Below, piece by piece: positions 44,526 through 54,275 of a stretch of 64,000 nucleotides of DNA. The notes below the pieces were generated by a model that had not been told where the DNA came from, did no database searches, and saw nothing but the letters and a program-made list of their open reading frames with translations. Position 1 is the stretch's first letter. Each line of letters begins with the position of its first letter. The stretch comes from an uncultured bacterium (GTDB lineage Bacteria; Planctomycetota; GCA-002687715): contig CADEGH010000006.1 of assembly GCA_902826835.1 (NCBI GenBank), forward strand, positions 165,711 through 229,710, written 5' to 3'. The translations under genes were made by a program, and so were the position numbers.

Positions 44526-46054
44526 CCGACTGGGCCACGACGCTTGCGGCGGAACCGGCGGCCGACACATCCCCGCTCTTGGCTTTGATTGGCCGGCTGC
44601 ACCCTTTGGCGGTGCATGCGCCCCTCGGGGCTCTGGGTCTCTTGCTCCTGCTGGAGCTCGGGGCCAAGTGGACCGGGCTCGGTCGCCGTGCCTGGATCCT
44701 CATTTACGGCTTTCTCGCCGCGACCTGCGGCGCGAGCCTCGCCACCGGCTGGATTCACGCCGGGGCCACCGGGGCTGGCGGCAAGATCTTGACCCTGCAC
44801 CAAACTCTGGCGATTGCCGCCACCGCCCTTTCCGTGGTCGCAGTGGTCATCGTCCTCACCACCTCACGAGTCTGGCCGAGGCGCGTGATCCTCCTCCTCC
44901 TTGCCGGGGCGCTGTCGGCGGCCGGTCACTGGGGCGGAACCATGGTGCACGGGGAGAATTGGCTTGCCCTCGCGCCCAGTCCCGAACGGCCCCTTGCTCG
45001 CGAATCCTCGTCAAACCCCGCGACCTCGCCCGGCGGTTGGCCCAAGACGATTGCCGCCACCTTCGAGGCCCATTGCAACGCGTGTCACGGAGAGCGGATG
45101 CAGAAGGGAGGCCTGCGCACGGACTCCCTCGCAGCACTGCTCCAAGGCGGTAAGAGCGGACCAGCCCTGGTAATGGGGTCACCTTCGCAGAGTTTGTTTT
45201 GGCAGCGGATGGAACTGCCCTTGGACGACGAGGATCACATGCCTCCGCAGAAGAAGCCGCAACCGTCCGCCGAGGCCCGGGCCCAGCTCCTATCTTGGCT
45301 CACAGAGACGGCCTCGGATCGAGGCCAGGCTCCCGAGGTGAGACCACAACCGCCAGTCTTGGAGCAACGAGGAAAAGACCTGTTGGCGCAGCTCGAAGCC
45401 CAGGGGGTCACCGTCACCGCCGATGGAGACGACTACGCACTCCGGTTCGATGCCGCCGAGGTCTCTTCGATCGATGCCACGCTCGCCTCCCTGACTTCGC
45501 TCGCACCCTGGCTGGCGTCCCTCAACCTCGCCCGCACCTCGGTGAGTGATGCGGGGCTAGCATCGTTGGCCGCCCTTCATCGTCTCCGCCGCATCGACAT
45601 CTCACGCACGAAGATCCGCACCTTGACGCCCCTCGAGAATCTCCGGGAACTCGAGACGCTCCTGGCTGTGGAGTGCAATTTGCCCTGGGGCGAATTGATG
45701 TCGGTGCTCAGCGCGCCCGCACTGCGCGAGGTGTTTTGGCTCGGGAACGAGTGGAGCGACGAGAGGGGCCCAGACCTCGCACGATCCCACCCCAGGGTCA
45801 AGATCATTGGCCCGTGGTCCGAGAGCCGTCCTCAGTCCACGACGGAACCCGTGGTGGTGTTGTCGAGCCAAGCCCCACCCCCGGGAACGGACTCCGCGCT
45901 CCATCCCAATAATCAGCTCTGCCCAATCGACCAAAAACCTACGAAGGCCGACTTTGTCCTCATAGAGAACCAAGTGCCAGTGGCATTCTGCAGCCTGGCC
46001 TGCCTGCGTGCACGGCTGGACGATCGCATCCGAGAATCAGGCAACCGGGACTGA
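44522..46054 (+). CDS. Membrane protein fusing DUF2231-like helices, cytochrome c, leucine-rich repeats and a metal-binding tail
   Basis: A 510-aa protein. GTG at 44522 overlaps the DUF1501 stop; a GTG three codons earlier is the alternative. Residues ~15-150 hold four membrane helices with HPLAVHAPLGALGLLLLL, a DUF2231-type pattern. A planctomycete cytochrome domain follows with heme motif CNACH (FEAHCNACHGERMQKGG) and DDEDHMPPQKKP. Residues ~285-430 are short leucine-rich repeats (LASLNLARTSVSDAGLASL). The tail has CPIDQKPT and FCSLACLRARL, like a YHS/TRASH metal-binding domain. It is the third gene of the PSCyt operon. A respiratory-chain link for the secreted cytochromes is inferred. Confidence 0.8.
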   Translation: MTDWATTLAAEPAADTSPLLALIGRLHPLAVHAPLGALGLLLLLELGAKWTGLGRRAWILIYGFLAATCGASLATGWIHAGATGAGGKILTLHQTLAIAATALSVVAVVIVLTTSRVWPRRVILLLLAGALSAAGHWGGTMVHGENWLALAPSPERPLARESSSNPATSPGGWPKTIAATFEAHCNACHGERMQKGGLRTDSLAALLQGGKSGPALVMGSPSQSLFWQRMELPLDDEDHMPPQKKPQPSAEARAQLLSWLTETASDRGQAPEVRPQPPVLEQRGKDLLAQLEAQGVTVTADGDDYALRFDAAEVSSIDATLASLTSLAPWLASLNLARTSVSDAGLASLAALHRLRRIDISRTKIRTLTPLENLRELETLLAVECNLPWGELMSVLSAPALREVFWLGNEWSDERGPDLARSHPRVKIIGPWSESRPQSTTEPVVVLSSQAPPPGTDSALHPNNQLCPIDQKPTKADFVLIENQVPVAFCSLACLRARLDDRIRESGNRD

Positions 46055-46120
46055 CCTCGACGTTCAAAGTAGGGACGGGTCGGCGTCCGCGCCGTCCATC
46101 CGACGTGCCCCACGGACGCT

Positions 46121-46759
46121 TCACTTCTTCAAGCCGAGCTTATCGAGCTTGGGGGCAATCACGTAGCGGCAGTAACCCTGGCTCTTATTGCGGCGATAGT
46201 AATCCTGGTGGTCGTCGTCGGCCGGCCAAAAATCGCTGGCGGCGGTGATCTCGGTGACGACGGGACGGCCGAACTTGCTGGCCGCGTCGAGGGCCGCTTT
46301 GGATTCCATCGCGATCTTCCGCTGCGTATCGGAGTGGTAGAAAATCGCGGAGCGATACTGCGGGCCGATGTCGTTGCCCTGGCCATCCGGCTGGGACGGG
46401 TCATGGAGTTTCCAGAACCATTGGAGCAGGTCGGCATAGGAGAGGATGCCGGGATCAAACGTCACTTGAATGACTTCGGCGTGCCCGGTCTTCTTTCCGC
46501 AAACTTCCTCGTAGGTGGGGTTCTTCACATGCCCGCCCATGAAGCCGGACTTGAGGCTCAAGATCCCGGGGACCTGTTGGAGCACAGCTTCGATGCACCA
46601 ATAACAGCCAGCGCCTAGAGTTGCGGTTTCCGAGCTCGCGGCAGAAGATGGGCTCATGATCGACTTCGACTCCGGATTGGGTGGGGCCACGAGTTCGCCG
46701 CAACTCGCGGCGAACCCCAGCACCAAGAGCAGGGAACAAGGACGAACCACGGTGTTCAT
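46121..46759 (-). CDS. msrA: Peptide methionine sulfoxide reductase A (lipoprotein)
   Basis: A 212-aa protein. The Met at 46759 begins a lipoprotein signal (LLLVLGFAASC). The enzyme domain shows the MsrA active site GAGCYWCIEAV with catalytic Cys, VSGFMGGH-type KSGFMGGHVKNPTYEEV, TGHAEVIQVTFDP, and YRSAIFYHSDTQ. It reduces methionine-S-sulfoxide in proteins, here probably at the periplasmic face of a membrane. It is divergent from the sulfatase gene at 46908. Confidence 0.9.
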   Translation of the reverse strand: MNTVVRPCSLLLVLGFAASCGELVAPPNPESKSIMSPSSAASSETATLGAGCYWCIEAVLQQVPGILSLKSGFMGGHVKNPTYEEVCGKKTGHAEVIQVTFDPGILSYADLLQWFWKLHDPSQPDGQGNDIGPQYRSAIFYHSDTQRKIAMESKAALDAASKFGRPVVTEITAASDFWPADDDHQDYYRRNKSQGYCRYVIAPKLDKLGLKK

Positions 46760-46907
46760 GCCACGATTCTCCGACGGTACGGCCAGGAGCTCCAGCACGG
46801 CCAGTCCGATTCCCGGCAACTGGCGCGCCGATGGCGGCTCGAGCCCGAACTTGGATGTTCGGACTTCAAGAAGGTTACGCGACTCGGCGCGCTCCGGGAT
46901 CGGCGCC

Positions 46908-48284
46908 ATGGGGATTCTGCTGGTCCTCGCCTCCACCCTTCATGCCCAAGATGAGGCTTCCTTACCCCCCAACATCGTCCTGGTCATCGCGGACGACCTC
47001 GGAATCGGCGAAGTCGGAGCCTACGGGCAAACTCGAATCCGGACGCCCCACTTGGATCGTCTGAGTCGTGAGGGAGCCCTCTTCACCAACGCCTACGCGG
47101 GCGCCCCGGTCTGCGCACCTTCTCGATGCACGCTCTTGACCGGATTCCACACCGGCCACGCCGCCATCCGTGACAATCACGAGGTCGATCCCGAGGGCCA
47201 GTGTGCCATGCCGGCCGAGACGGTCACCCTGGCGGCCCTCCTGAAAGCCGCCGGGTACGCCACCGGTGCCGTCGGGAAGTGGGGGCTTGGCCCGCCAGGA
47301 TCCGTCAGCGCTCCCGCACCCATGGGCTTTGATCATTTCTTCGGATACCTCTGCCAGCGCCACGCGCACAACCACTTCCCCGCGTACCTATGGCGCAACG
47401 AGACTCGCGTGGAGCTCGTCGATTCTCTGCCCAGGTCGGAGCGAGGCGGTCTCTATGCGCCGGACCTCTTCTTGGAGGAGGCAAGGAAATTCTGGCACGC
47501 CCACCGCGGCAGGCCGAGATTTCTGCTCTACGCCACTCCTATCCCCCACGCCGCGCTCCAGGTTCCTGAAGATTCGTTGTCCGAATACGCGGGCGAATTT
47601 CCCGAGGTTCCCTACGACGGCAAGAAGGGCTATGTGCCTCATTCGACTCCCCGAGCCGCGTACGCCGCGATGGTCACGAGGATGGACCGCGACCTTGGCC
47701 AATTCCTGGAGTTCCTCGCTGCCGAAGGCGACGAAAAACGCACCCTCGTTCTCTTCACGAGCGACAACGGGCCGACCTACAACGGTGGCACCGACAGTCA
47801 GTTCTTTTCCAGTGCTCAAGGACGAAGAGGATTGAAGGGGCAGCTCTTTGAAGGCGGCATTCGCGTACCTCTCCTAGTCCGATGGCCTTCCCGTGTACCG
47901 GCTGGAAGCAAAGTCGCATCGATCGTGGCCAACTGGGATTTGTTCCCCACTCTGCTCGAAGCCGCGGGAGTGCCCTCTCCATTGGGCCGAGACGGGGTCA
48001 GTTTGGTCCCGGCGATGACGGGAGGCACCGGACCAAGTGCCGATCGCCATCTTTATTGGGAGTACTCGAGTGGTGGAGGCAGTCGCGCCGTTCGCTTCGG
48101 ACGCTGGAAGGCGATTCAATTGAGACAGAAGCAGGATCCCCAAGGCGCGACGCTGTTGTTCGACCTCGACGCGGACCCGAACGAGACCACCGACTTGGCG
48201 GCGCGCTTTCCCGAAGTCGTCCGCCATGCGGAATTGCTCCTGCGCGATCGGACGCCAGCCGGACTGCCGAGCTGGGAGTTCTGA
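46908..48284 (+). CDS. Type I sulfatase
   Basis: A 458-aa exported protein, with a short signal (ILLVLASTLHAQ) after the ATG at 46908. The sulfatase signature is CAPSRCTLLTG with Cys near residue 69, the residue converted to formylglycine. Metal-binding positions are IADDLGIGE near the start and LFTSDNGPTYNGG near residue 290. PHAALQVPE and GKWGLG are further sulfatase blocks. It hydrolyses sulfate esters, most likely on algal polysaccharides. It needs a formylglycine-generating or anSME enzyme encoded elsewhere. Confidence 0.9.
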   Translation: MGILLVLASTLHAQDEASLPPNIVLVIADDLGIGEVGAYGQTRIRTPHLDRLSREGALFTNAYAGAPVCAPSRCTLLTGFHTGHAAIRDNHEVDPEGQCAMPAETVTLAALLKAAGYATGAVGKWGLGPPGSVSAPAPMGFDHFFGYLCQRHAHNHFPAYLWRNETRVELVDSLPRSERGGLYAPDLFLEEARKFWHAHRGRPRFLLYATPIPHAALQVPEDSLSEYAGEFPEVPYDGKKGYVPHSTPRAAYAAMVTRMDRDLGQFLEFLAAEGDEKRTLVLFTSDNGPTYNGGTDSQFFSSAQGRRGLKGQLFEGGIRVPLLVRWPSRVPAGSKVASIVANWDLFPTLLEAAGVPSPLGRDGVSLVPAMTGGTGPSADRHLYWEYSSGGGSRAVRFGRWKAIQLRQKQDPQGATLLFDLDADPNETTDLAARFPEVVRHAELLLRDRTPAGLPSWEF

Positions 48285-48298
48285 ACGCTCGCCCCGGG

Positions 48299-51200
48299 TC
48301 AGTTCCCGATCCGGATGGACCGGATGTGAACGGCGTCGGGCAGTGACCCCGGATCGAGGCGGTAGCGACGGAGCTTGGGTGATCCTTCGGTACCGGTGCG
48401 GACCTGCCAGTCCACGACCGATCCGTCGCCGATCAAGCTCCTGGGTTCTTCGCGCTCCGGTGAAAACACCGAATCGGCGCTGAAGTTCCAAAAGACTTGG
48501 GCCGGCAATTCATGGCGCAGGTCGACGGCAAGTCCGGACAGCTCGATCCGAAGCACGGTTTGGTTGGTGGACAGTTCCCAAGGTGACGAGACGATTTGCG
48601 GATCCGGATCCGTGGCAATGGCCCAGACCGAGCCGTCGGGCTCCACTTCCGGTGGCAAGAGGCCAAGTTCGAAACTCCAGTGCTGCAGCAGCGACACTCC
48701 CGAATACGTGCCATTCTCCGGCAGCGGCAGAGGGGAGCCTGAATCATAGACCGCGACCGCGAGTCGGCACTCCGGGTTGGATTCCCACGTGACACCCGCG
48801 GGGGAACGCCCCAGCCGCGGCACCACTTCGCAGATCCCCTGCACCGGACCGACTTGCATGCGGAAGTGAATCCACACTTCCTCGTCAGGCATGAGCCCGC
48901 GCGGTGGCAAGGCCTCCGGAAAGACATTCACATCGGGGGATGAGATTCCGTTACGTTTCCAGTCCAATTGCAGTTCAGGTGCTTCCGGCTGATATCCCCC
49001 GGGGATCCAGGTCGGCCCGGTATTCCGCACCCGCAAAGAAAGCAACCAGTCTTGCCCCGCCCTCACCGGTCCAATCATCCAGTGCCTCAGTTTCATCGGG
49101 CGCAGACGGTGCTGCATGGTGCTGCCGGAGGCCGGGCGTGGGGCATCTGTGGACGCAAACGGCCGGAGCGGCTTCCCTTGGGCGCGATCATCGGCCCATC
49201 CGGCCATGGCCGCAAACTCGGATTGCGGCAGCAATTGACGCAATCCATCGAGATGGGCGCGGGCGGCCTCGAACTCGTTGGCTCGCCATTGGGCCCAGGC
49301 TGCTTTCAAACTTTGGCCGGAGTGGAAGATGGAGGGTGCGTCCGGCCTTGATCGAGTCTCCGCGATCAACCGCTGGACGGCATCCAACCGACTTCCGTCC
49401 GATCGCGCCAACACCCAGAGGTAAACGGGGCCGATCAGGGACCAGTCGAAATTCGCGCTGGCACGGAGTAGCGCCACAGTCACCCCCAGGCTCAAGGACT
49501 TCTGTCTCGCGAGAGCGATCAGGGACGGAACCACCTCGACCGGTTGGCGTGCTTCCACGGCCTGAAGTGCGGCGAGAAGCGCACCTTCGTCCAAGCGCGC
49601 CGCGACCAGGTCGCTCACTAGCACCGGGATGCCCCGCTCGTCTCCCAACCGCAGGAGTGCACTTGCCGCCCGGAATGCCAGACGGCGATCCTGGGACTCG
49701 AGGGTGGAAAGAAGAAGACTCTGCCCGCGATCGTCCCCCAGATGCGCCAGGAGTTCCGCGGCCCGTCTCGCTAAGGGTGGCGGAGCATCGAGGAGTCGGG
49801 CGAGATCGCCGCGATAGAGTTCGAGGTTGGCAACGTGGCCGGCTCGTGATTGACGATCCAACACCAGGAGTGCGCTTGCGATCAGTCCGTACGACAGCTC
49901 ACTGCGCAGGGCGGAATCCACGGCGGCGCGAGGGAAGTGGTCCGAAACTTGGGCGAGACCTCTCAACAAGAGGCCCGCTAAGGCGGGATGTTCGGTCGGA
50001 TCCGCCAGACGTTCTATGAGGAGTTCATCCAGGCCCGGCACGCGGCGTTCGAGGGCAACACGAATGAGAGTCGCACGGGCCTCGAGACCCTGGGTTGCGG
50101 CCAGCGAGTCTCGCAAATCCGTGATGGGCGACTCCTCGGAGTTGGCAGAAGCTCCCTGACCATGAATCGAGGCCTGTGCGAGCGACCGCAACTGAGCCAC
50201 CTGGCCCGGGTGATCGAGTACGACGTTGTGCGCCTCCGCGGGATCGCTAGCGAGATCGAACAACTCCAAGATTTCCTCGCGGTCGAAGTGCAGTTTCCAA
50301 TTGGCAAGTCGCACCGCCACTTGGTCCGGGTTGACACGACCACCGGGCTCGGGAGTTGACGGAAGTTCGGTCACCGCCAAAGGCAGCCGACCCTGCCCCG
50401 GATCGTCCAGAAGGAGGTCCACGAGGCTCTCCCCCTGCACCCGAGGATCCGCTTCCAACCCCAAGAGGTCGAGGACGGTGGCGTAAATGTCGACGTTTTC
50501 GACGGGTATCGCCACTCGATGGCCTTCCAAGCCGGGAACAAAGATCAGCAAGGGCACGTGAACCTGGTGTTCGTGGAGCGACGCGCCGTGGTGATCGATC
50601 CGATGGTCTCCGAGCCCCTCTCCATGGTCACCATTCACGATGATGAGGGTGCGATCCGCGAGGCCGGAATCTCGGAGGTGTTGAACCATCCTTCCGATCG
50701 CAGCATCCGCCAGGGCGATCTCGCTGTCGTAGCGATCTTGGACGCCGGGACCGAAGTCGTGCTCGGGGTTCCTCGTGTAGGGGGCATGCGGGTCCATCAG
50801 GTGGAGCCACAGAAAGAACTTTTCGCGTTGGACCTTCGAAAGCCAAGCCTGCGCGAGGGCCACTTGTGCCGGCGCCTCAAGGGGCGTGGTCAGGCTGCGT
50901 TTCGGATTCACCTCCGAAAAGCCCTCGGTCATGATTTCATAGATCGGCTGCGACAGAGAACCCATGGGGATGGCCGGCACGCTGGCCGTCCGCCAGCCGG
51001 CATTGCTGAGGCGTGCCGCCAGCGTGGGAGGCAAATCGGGCTTCGCCAGTCCCCTCATCCGAGCGAAGAGAGGCGTCTTCGAAGGGTAGACGCCGTGGAA
51101 CATCGACTGGAAGGAAAAATGGGTGATCGGATTCTGCGACCACGCTGATTCGAAGACGGTGCTGTCTCGGCCCAACCGAGCGAGGTGAGGCGTGGTATCC

Positions 51201-52213
51201 CGCCAGTAGCCGTGCAAACTCGTGTGGTCGGCTCGCAGCGTATCGACAGTGATCCAAAGGAGATTCCAGCCTTCTCGACCCGGCAGCGCTTCCGCGAGGG
51301 AGGCGCGGGCGAGGGCGGCGCAAGTCGAGTGCGCCACGAGACTCGCCACCGGCGCACTCTCCGCCCAGGCTTCGTTCGAACGCGAATTGGACCGCCACTG
51401 TCGATGCCAACGCACCAGAGCGGCGCCGCCGGTGGTCTTTCGCACCGCCGCCGTTCTCGAACCCGCTACGAGCGGCAATTCAAGCAATCCCGCCATCGCG
51501 ATCCCGCCAAGAATCCACACCAAGACTTGCCGACGCGATGAGATTGCCAGGAAGGAACCTAGGGCCAGCCAGGTTGAGGCGGTCAATAGACCGATAGTCG
51601 CGATCAAGGCCAGCTCATGGAGGTAGCGGTAGTTCCAATCGCGGAGCAGATTGGTGTCCGCGTAGTGCAACGTCACCGCTGCGGCGAAGCAAACGGACGT
51701 AAGGGCACCTCGCCGCCAGCGCGAATCCCACCGGGCCCCAAATGGGCCTGCGGCATAGGCGATGCCCAGGATCGTGGCCGTGCCGATCGTGAGGAGGGCC
51801 GGGGCCAGGATTCGGAGAAGCCCGATGTCCGGCCGCTCGCTGACTCCCTGCCCGGAAAGGACCCGCCCGGTGAGGCAGATCGCGGGATAGGCCAAGGCCA
51901 ACCCCGACCCCACAAGCACGACGCGGGCCGGTGCGACCCTGAGAAACGCCAAGAGCCCACGGCTGACTCCCCCGAGCCCGGCCAGTGTGATCCCGAGGAC
52001 AAGACCCACGCTGGCGCACCCAAGAATGAGAAACAGGCCCCCGAGACGATCCGGGTGGGTGCCTCCCGAGCAAAAGAGCAGGTCCCGCGCGTCCCAAACC
52101 CCCAGCGCCAAACCGGCCAGGATCCCGGCTGGCCCGAGCCCCCGGAGCGGCGGACGTTTCCAGCCGCGCTCGACCCGATTCCCCGGACATTCCAATCGCG
52201 ACCCAGATTCCAT
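48299..52213 (-). CDS. Polytopic membrane sulfatase-like hydrolase with HEAT-type repeats
   Basis: A 1304-aa protein; the Met at 52213 precedes the first membrane helix. Residues ~25-260 contain about seven to eight hydrophobic helices. Residues ~320-640 are an alkaline-phosphatase-superfamily domain: LLWITVDTLRADHTSLHGY, a nucleophile region NPITHFSFQSMFHGVYP with Thr rather than the sulfatase Cys, HLMDPHAPYT, and NGDHGEGLGDHRIDHHGAS. HEAT-like repeats follow (~650-960), then a large C-terminal region. Thr at the nucleophile site suggests a phospho- or phosphoglycerol transferase rather than a true sulfatase (inference). It is divergent from the selenoprotein gene. Confidence 0.8.
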   Translation of the reverse strand: MESGSRLECPGNRVERGWKRPPLRGLGPAGILAGLALGVWDARDLLFCSGGTHPDRLGGLFLILGCASVGLVLGITLAGLGGVSRGLLAFLRVAPARVVLVGSGLALAYPAICLTGRVLSGQGVSERPDIGLLRILAPALLTIGTATILGIAYAAGPFGARWDSRWRRGALTSVCFAAAVTLHYADTNLLRDWNYRYLHELALIATIGLLTASTWLALGSFLAISSRRQVLVWILGGIAMAGLLELPLVAGSRTAAVRKTTGGAALVRWHRQWRSNSRSNEAWAESAPVASLVAHSTCAALARASLAEALPGREGWNLLWITVDTLRADHTSLHGYWRDTTPHLARLGRDSTVFESAWSQNPITHFSFQSMFHGVYPSKTPLFARMRGLAKPDLPPTLAARLSNAGWRTASVPAIPMGSLSQPIYEIMTEGFSEVNPKRSLTTPLEAPAQVALAQAWLSKVQREKFFLWLHLMDPHAPYTRNPEHDFGPGVQDRYDSEIALADAAIGRMVQHLRDSGLADRTLIIVNGDHGEGLGDHRIDHHGASLHEHQVHVPLLIFVPGLEGHRVAIPVENVDIYATVLDLLGLEADPRVQGESLVDLLLDDPGQGRLPLAVTELPSTPEPGGRVNPDQVAVRLANWKLHFDREEILELFDLASDPAEAHNVVLDHPGQVAQLRSLAQASIHGQGASANSEESPITDLRDSLAATQGLEARATLIRVALERRVPGLDELLIERLADPTEHPALAGLLLRGLAQVSDHFPRAAVDSALRSELSYGLIASALLVLDRQSRAGHVANLELYRGDLARLLDAPPPLARRAAELLAHLGDDRGQSLLLSTLESQDRRLAFRAASALLRLGDERGIPVLVSDLVAARLDEGALLAALQAVEARQPVEVVPSLIALARQKSLSLGVTVALLRASANFDWSLIGPVYLWVLARSDGSRLDAVQRLIAETRSRPDAPSIFHSGQSLKAAWAQWRANEFEAARAHLDGLRQLLPQSEFAAMAGWADDRAQGKPLRPFASTDAPRPASGSTMQHRLRPMKLRHWMIGPVRAGQDWLLSLRVRNTGPTWIPGGYQPEAPELQLDWKRNGISSPDVNVFPEALPPRGLMPDEEVWIHFRMQVGPVQGICEVVPRLGRSPAGVTWESNPECRLAVAVYDSGSPLPLPENGTYSGVSLLQHWSFELGLLPPEVEPDGSVWAIATDPDPQIVSSPWELSTNQTVLRIELSGLAVDLRHELPAQVFWNFSADSVFSPEREEPRSLIGDGSVVDWQVRTGTEGSPKLRRYRLDPGSLPDAVHIRSIRIGN

Positions 52214-52301
52214 GGTGGATGGTAGATGACCCCGAGGGCCACCACGAGGCGGGCGACTTCCGTTAGACTCACGCGGGACTACCCCAACGGAGCCATGACC
52301 C

Positions 52302-53267
52302 ATGCTGCGCATTCTTCCCTCCCTGCTGGTGGCTCTGGCCGCGGCGCTCCCCGCGCAACTCGCGGCCGGAGACCGGCTGAGCCTGCCTGAGCTCGCCGGC
52401 TTTTCGCAGATCAAGGCCAAGTCGCCGAACGACCTCGCCGGACGCGCGGTTCTCTACGAGTTCTTCGCCTTCTGGTGAGGACCGTGCAAAGGTGCCGTGC
52501 CGCACCTGAACGAGCTTCACGAAAAGCTGGCCGGCGAAGGCCTGACGGTCATTGGTGTCACGAGCGAAGGCGAAGGCCCGACGCAAAAGTGGATCGCCGA
52601 CAACGGGGCCAAGTACGGCTACGCCTATGACAAAGGCAGCGCCTTCTCGCGCGCTTGCGGAGTAACGGGCATTCCGAGTTCGGTCTTGGTCGATGCCACC
52701 GGGAAAGTGGTCTATGTGGGGTCACCCGGCGGGATCACCGAGGAAATGGCTCGGGAGGCTGCCAAGGGTGCACTCAAGACGCCGCTCTACGAGTTGCCGA
52801 AGGAATTCGCCAAGGTGAGCTCCTTGGTCGGCAAGGACGACCTCGCGGGTGCGATCAAAGAGGCCCAGGCCCTGGCGGCCAAGCCGAATCTTGCCGACAC
52901 CGCCAATGCCGTCGCCCTGGGGCTCAAGTCCATGGTCGCAGGCACGGTCATGCAGGCGGATGACCTCGGCACCCGCGGCGATTGGCTCGGCGCTCAGCGC
53001 TCCTACGAGCGTGTGATCAAGTCTGCCAAGGGCATGGAGGAAGAGGTCGCCGCCAAGGGCAAGCTCGAAGAGCTGAAAGCCAACGAGGCGGCTATGAAGG
53101 AAATCAAGCTCCAAAAGAGCTTGGAGAAAATCCTGGCCATGCCGAGCACCAAGGCCAAAGACAAAGAGGCCATGCTCGCGGCCCTCACGAGCTTTGCCAC
53201 CAAGAACGACGGCAGCTTCGCGGCCGGGGTTGCCAAGGCCAAGGCCTCGGCGCTGCGAAAGCCCTGA
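52302..53267 (+). CDS. Selenocysteine-containing thioredoxin-like (TlpA/ResA-type) protein
   Basis: A 321-residue protein whose reading frame is continuous from the ATG at 52302 except for TGA at 52476-52478. A signal peptide (residues 1-~22) leads to a thioredoxin fold. The active site reads YEFFAFW-TGA-GPC, i.e. Sec59-Gly-Pro-Cys62 in place of WCGPC, followed by GVTSEGEGPTQKWI and the cis-Pro region GVTGIPSSVLVD. TGA exactly at a redox Cys is the classic selenoprotein signature. A SECIS-like hairpin follows. A helical C-terminal extension (residues ~160-321, rich in Ala and Lys) is not typical of ResA. A conventional caller would start it falsely at 52497. It is predicted to be a periplasmic thiol-disulfide enzyme. 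Confidence 0.88.
52476..52507 (+). promoter_or_regulatory. Sec TGA codon and bacterial SECIS-like hairpin
   Basis: TGA at 52476-52478 is followed by a six-base-pair stem AGGTGC (52490-52495) / GCACCT (52502-52507) with loop CGTGCC. The loop begins 17 bases after the TGA and carries G at its second position, as expected for SelB-recognised bacterial SECIS elements. The catalytic position of the codon makes this much stronger than the egtD case. Confidence 0.75.
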
Positions 53268-53471
53268 GGAGTCTGATCGCTCGTCCGGGCTCGGCGAGTC
53301 GGCCCTCCCGGCTTGGCGATAGCCTCGGCCGGCGGACGATGAAGAGGCCGAGACCTGAATGTCCAACCTCGCGGCGGCAATCATCCTCGGGTCAACTCGA
53401 AACCACACCGATTCGAGGTCCGTGGGAACTTTGCCCCCGGGCATGCGTCGGAGACTCATCGGGAGCTTCCA

Positions 53472-54275
53472 ATGGAACCTACTTTCTCGGCCCTCCTCTG
53501 TGCGCTCGGTCTAATTCTCCCCGCTCCGGCGAGTATCGGCGGTGACATCGTGATCGAAGGCACGAAGCGCATCCGCCACGACTTGTTCATCGAAGTCGCC
53601 CCCGACTTCGGGTCTCTCGGCACGGCCTACACGATCAGGGACGGAGACAGCCTGGCCAAGATCGCGGAGACCCAACTGGGTGACCAGGCGCGTTGGCCGG
53701 AAATCCAGCTATGGAACAAGATCGAGTCACCCGACCTCCTCAAACCGGGTGTGACGCTGGTGCTCCCCCCGAGGATCTTGCCGCGGGTTGAACCGGGCCA
53801 GACGGATTGGGTTCTGTTGGCGGCGGCCGACTTCCAAATGGGCGGACTACCGGTCCCCGTCGCCAAGGATCATGCCTTGCCGCCGGCGCGGTACCACACC
53901 ACGCTGTTCGCGGTTCCGCGCAGTCGAGTTGGCGAATTGTTCGCACTGACTCGCGAACGTGGCACCGCCCAGAAAGTGCTCGAACTCGATTGGCTGGCCA
54001 AGTCTCCGTTTCTCCCGGGGATCGAGACGGTGAAGGACACCGATCCGGCGACTCGGCTCTCCACCACCTATGAATGGAAGGGAGTGGAGAATCGGGCCGT
54101 CCAGTTCGAGGCCGGGAAGACCCGCCGGTTCGGAAGGGACGACCGGGAACTATCCATGACTCCTGGATTATCCGGGGGGTGGCCCGCCAAGGTGCTCTTT
54201 TCCAGCCTGGCACTTGCGGGAGTCGCGGGTCTGGCCTTCTTGGCTCGTCGACGCAGCGGACTAGCGCCCGAGTGA
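53472..54275 (+). CDS. LysM-domain membrane-anchored protein
   Basis: A 267-aa protein with an N-terminal signal-like segment. A LysM domain spans residues ~52-98 (YTIRDGDSLAKIAETQLGD, then WPEIQLWNKI, then PGVTLVLPP), which binds peptidoglycan or chitin-type glycans. A long region without known domain follows, then a C-terminal membrane helix (LFSSLALAGVAGLAFLA) ending in Arg residues. It is the first of three GTGA-overlapping genes; the other two encode membrane proteins. Function is unknown; a cell-wall-linked role is likely. Confidence 0.75.
   Translation: MEPTFSALLCALGLILPAPASIGGDIVIEGTKRIRHDLFIEVAPDFGSLGTAYTIRDGDSLAKIAETQLGDQARWPEIQLWNKIESPDLLKPGVTLVLPPRILPRVEPGQTDWVLLAAADFQMGGLPVPVAKDHALPPARYHTTLFAVPRSRVGELFALTRERGTAQKVLELDWLAKSPFLPGIETVKDTDPATRLSTTYEWKGVENRAVQFEAGKTRRFGRDDRELSMTPGLSGGWPAKVLFSSLALAGVAGLAFLARRRSGLAPE

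Noticed and set aside
42942-44570. Minus-strand frame of 542 codons
   Set aside because: It is antisense to the DUF1501 gene and shows no domain.
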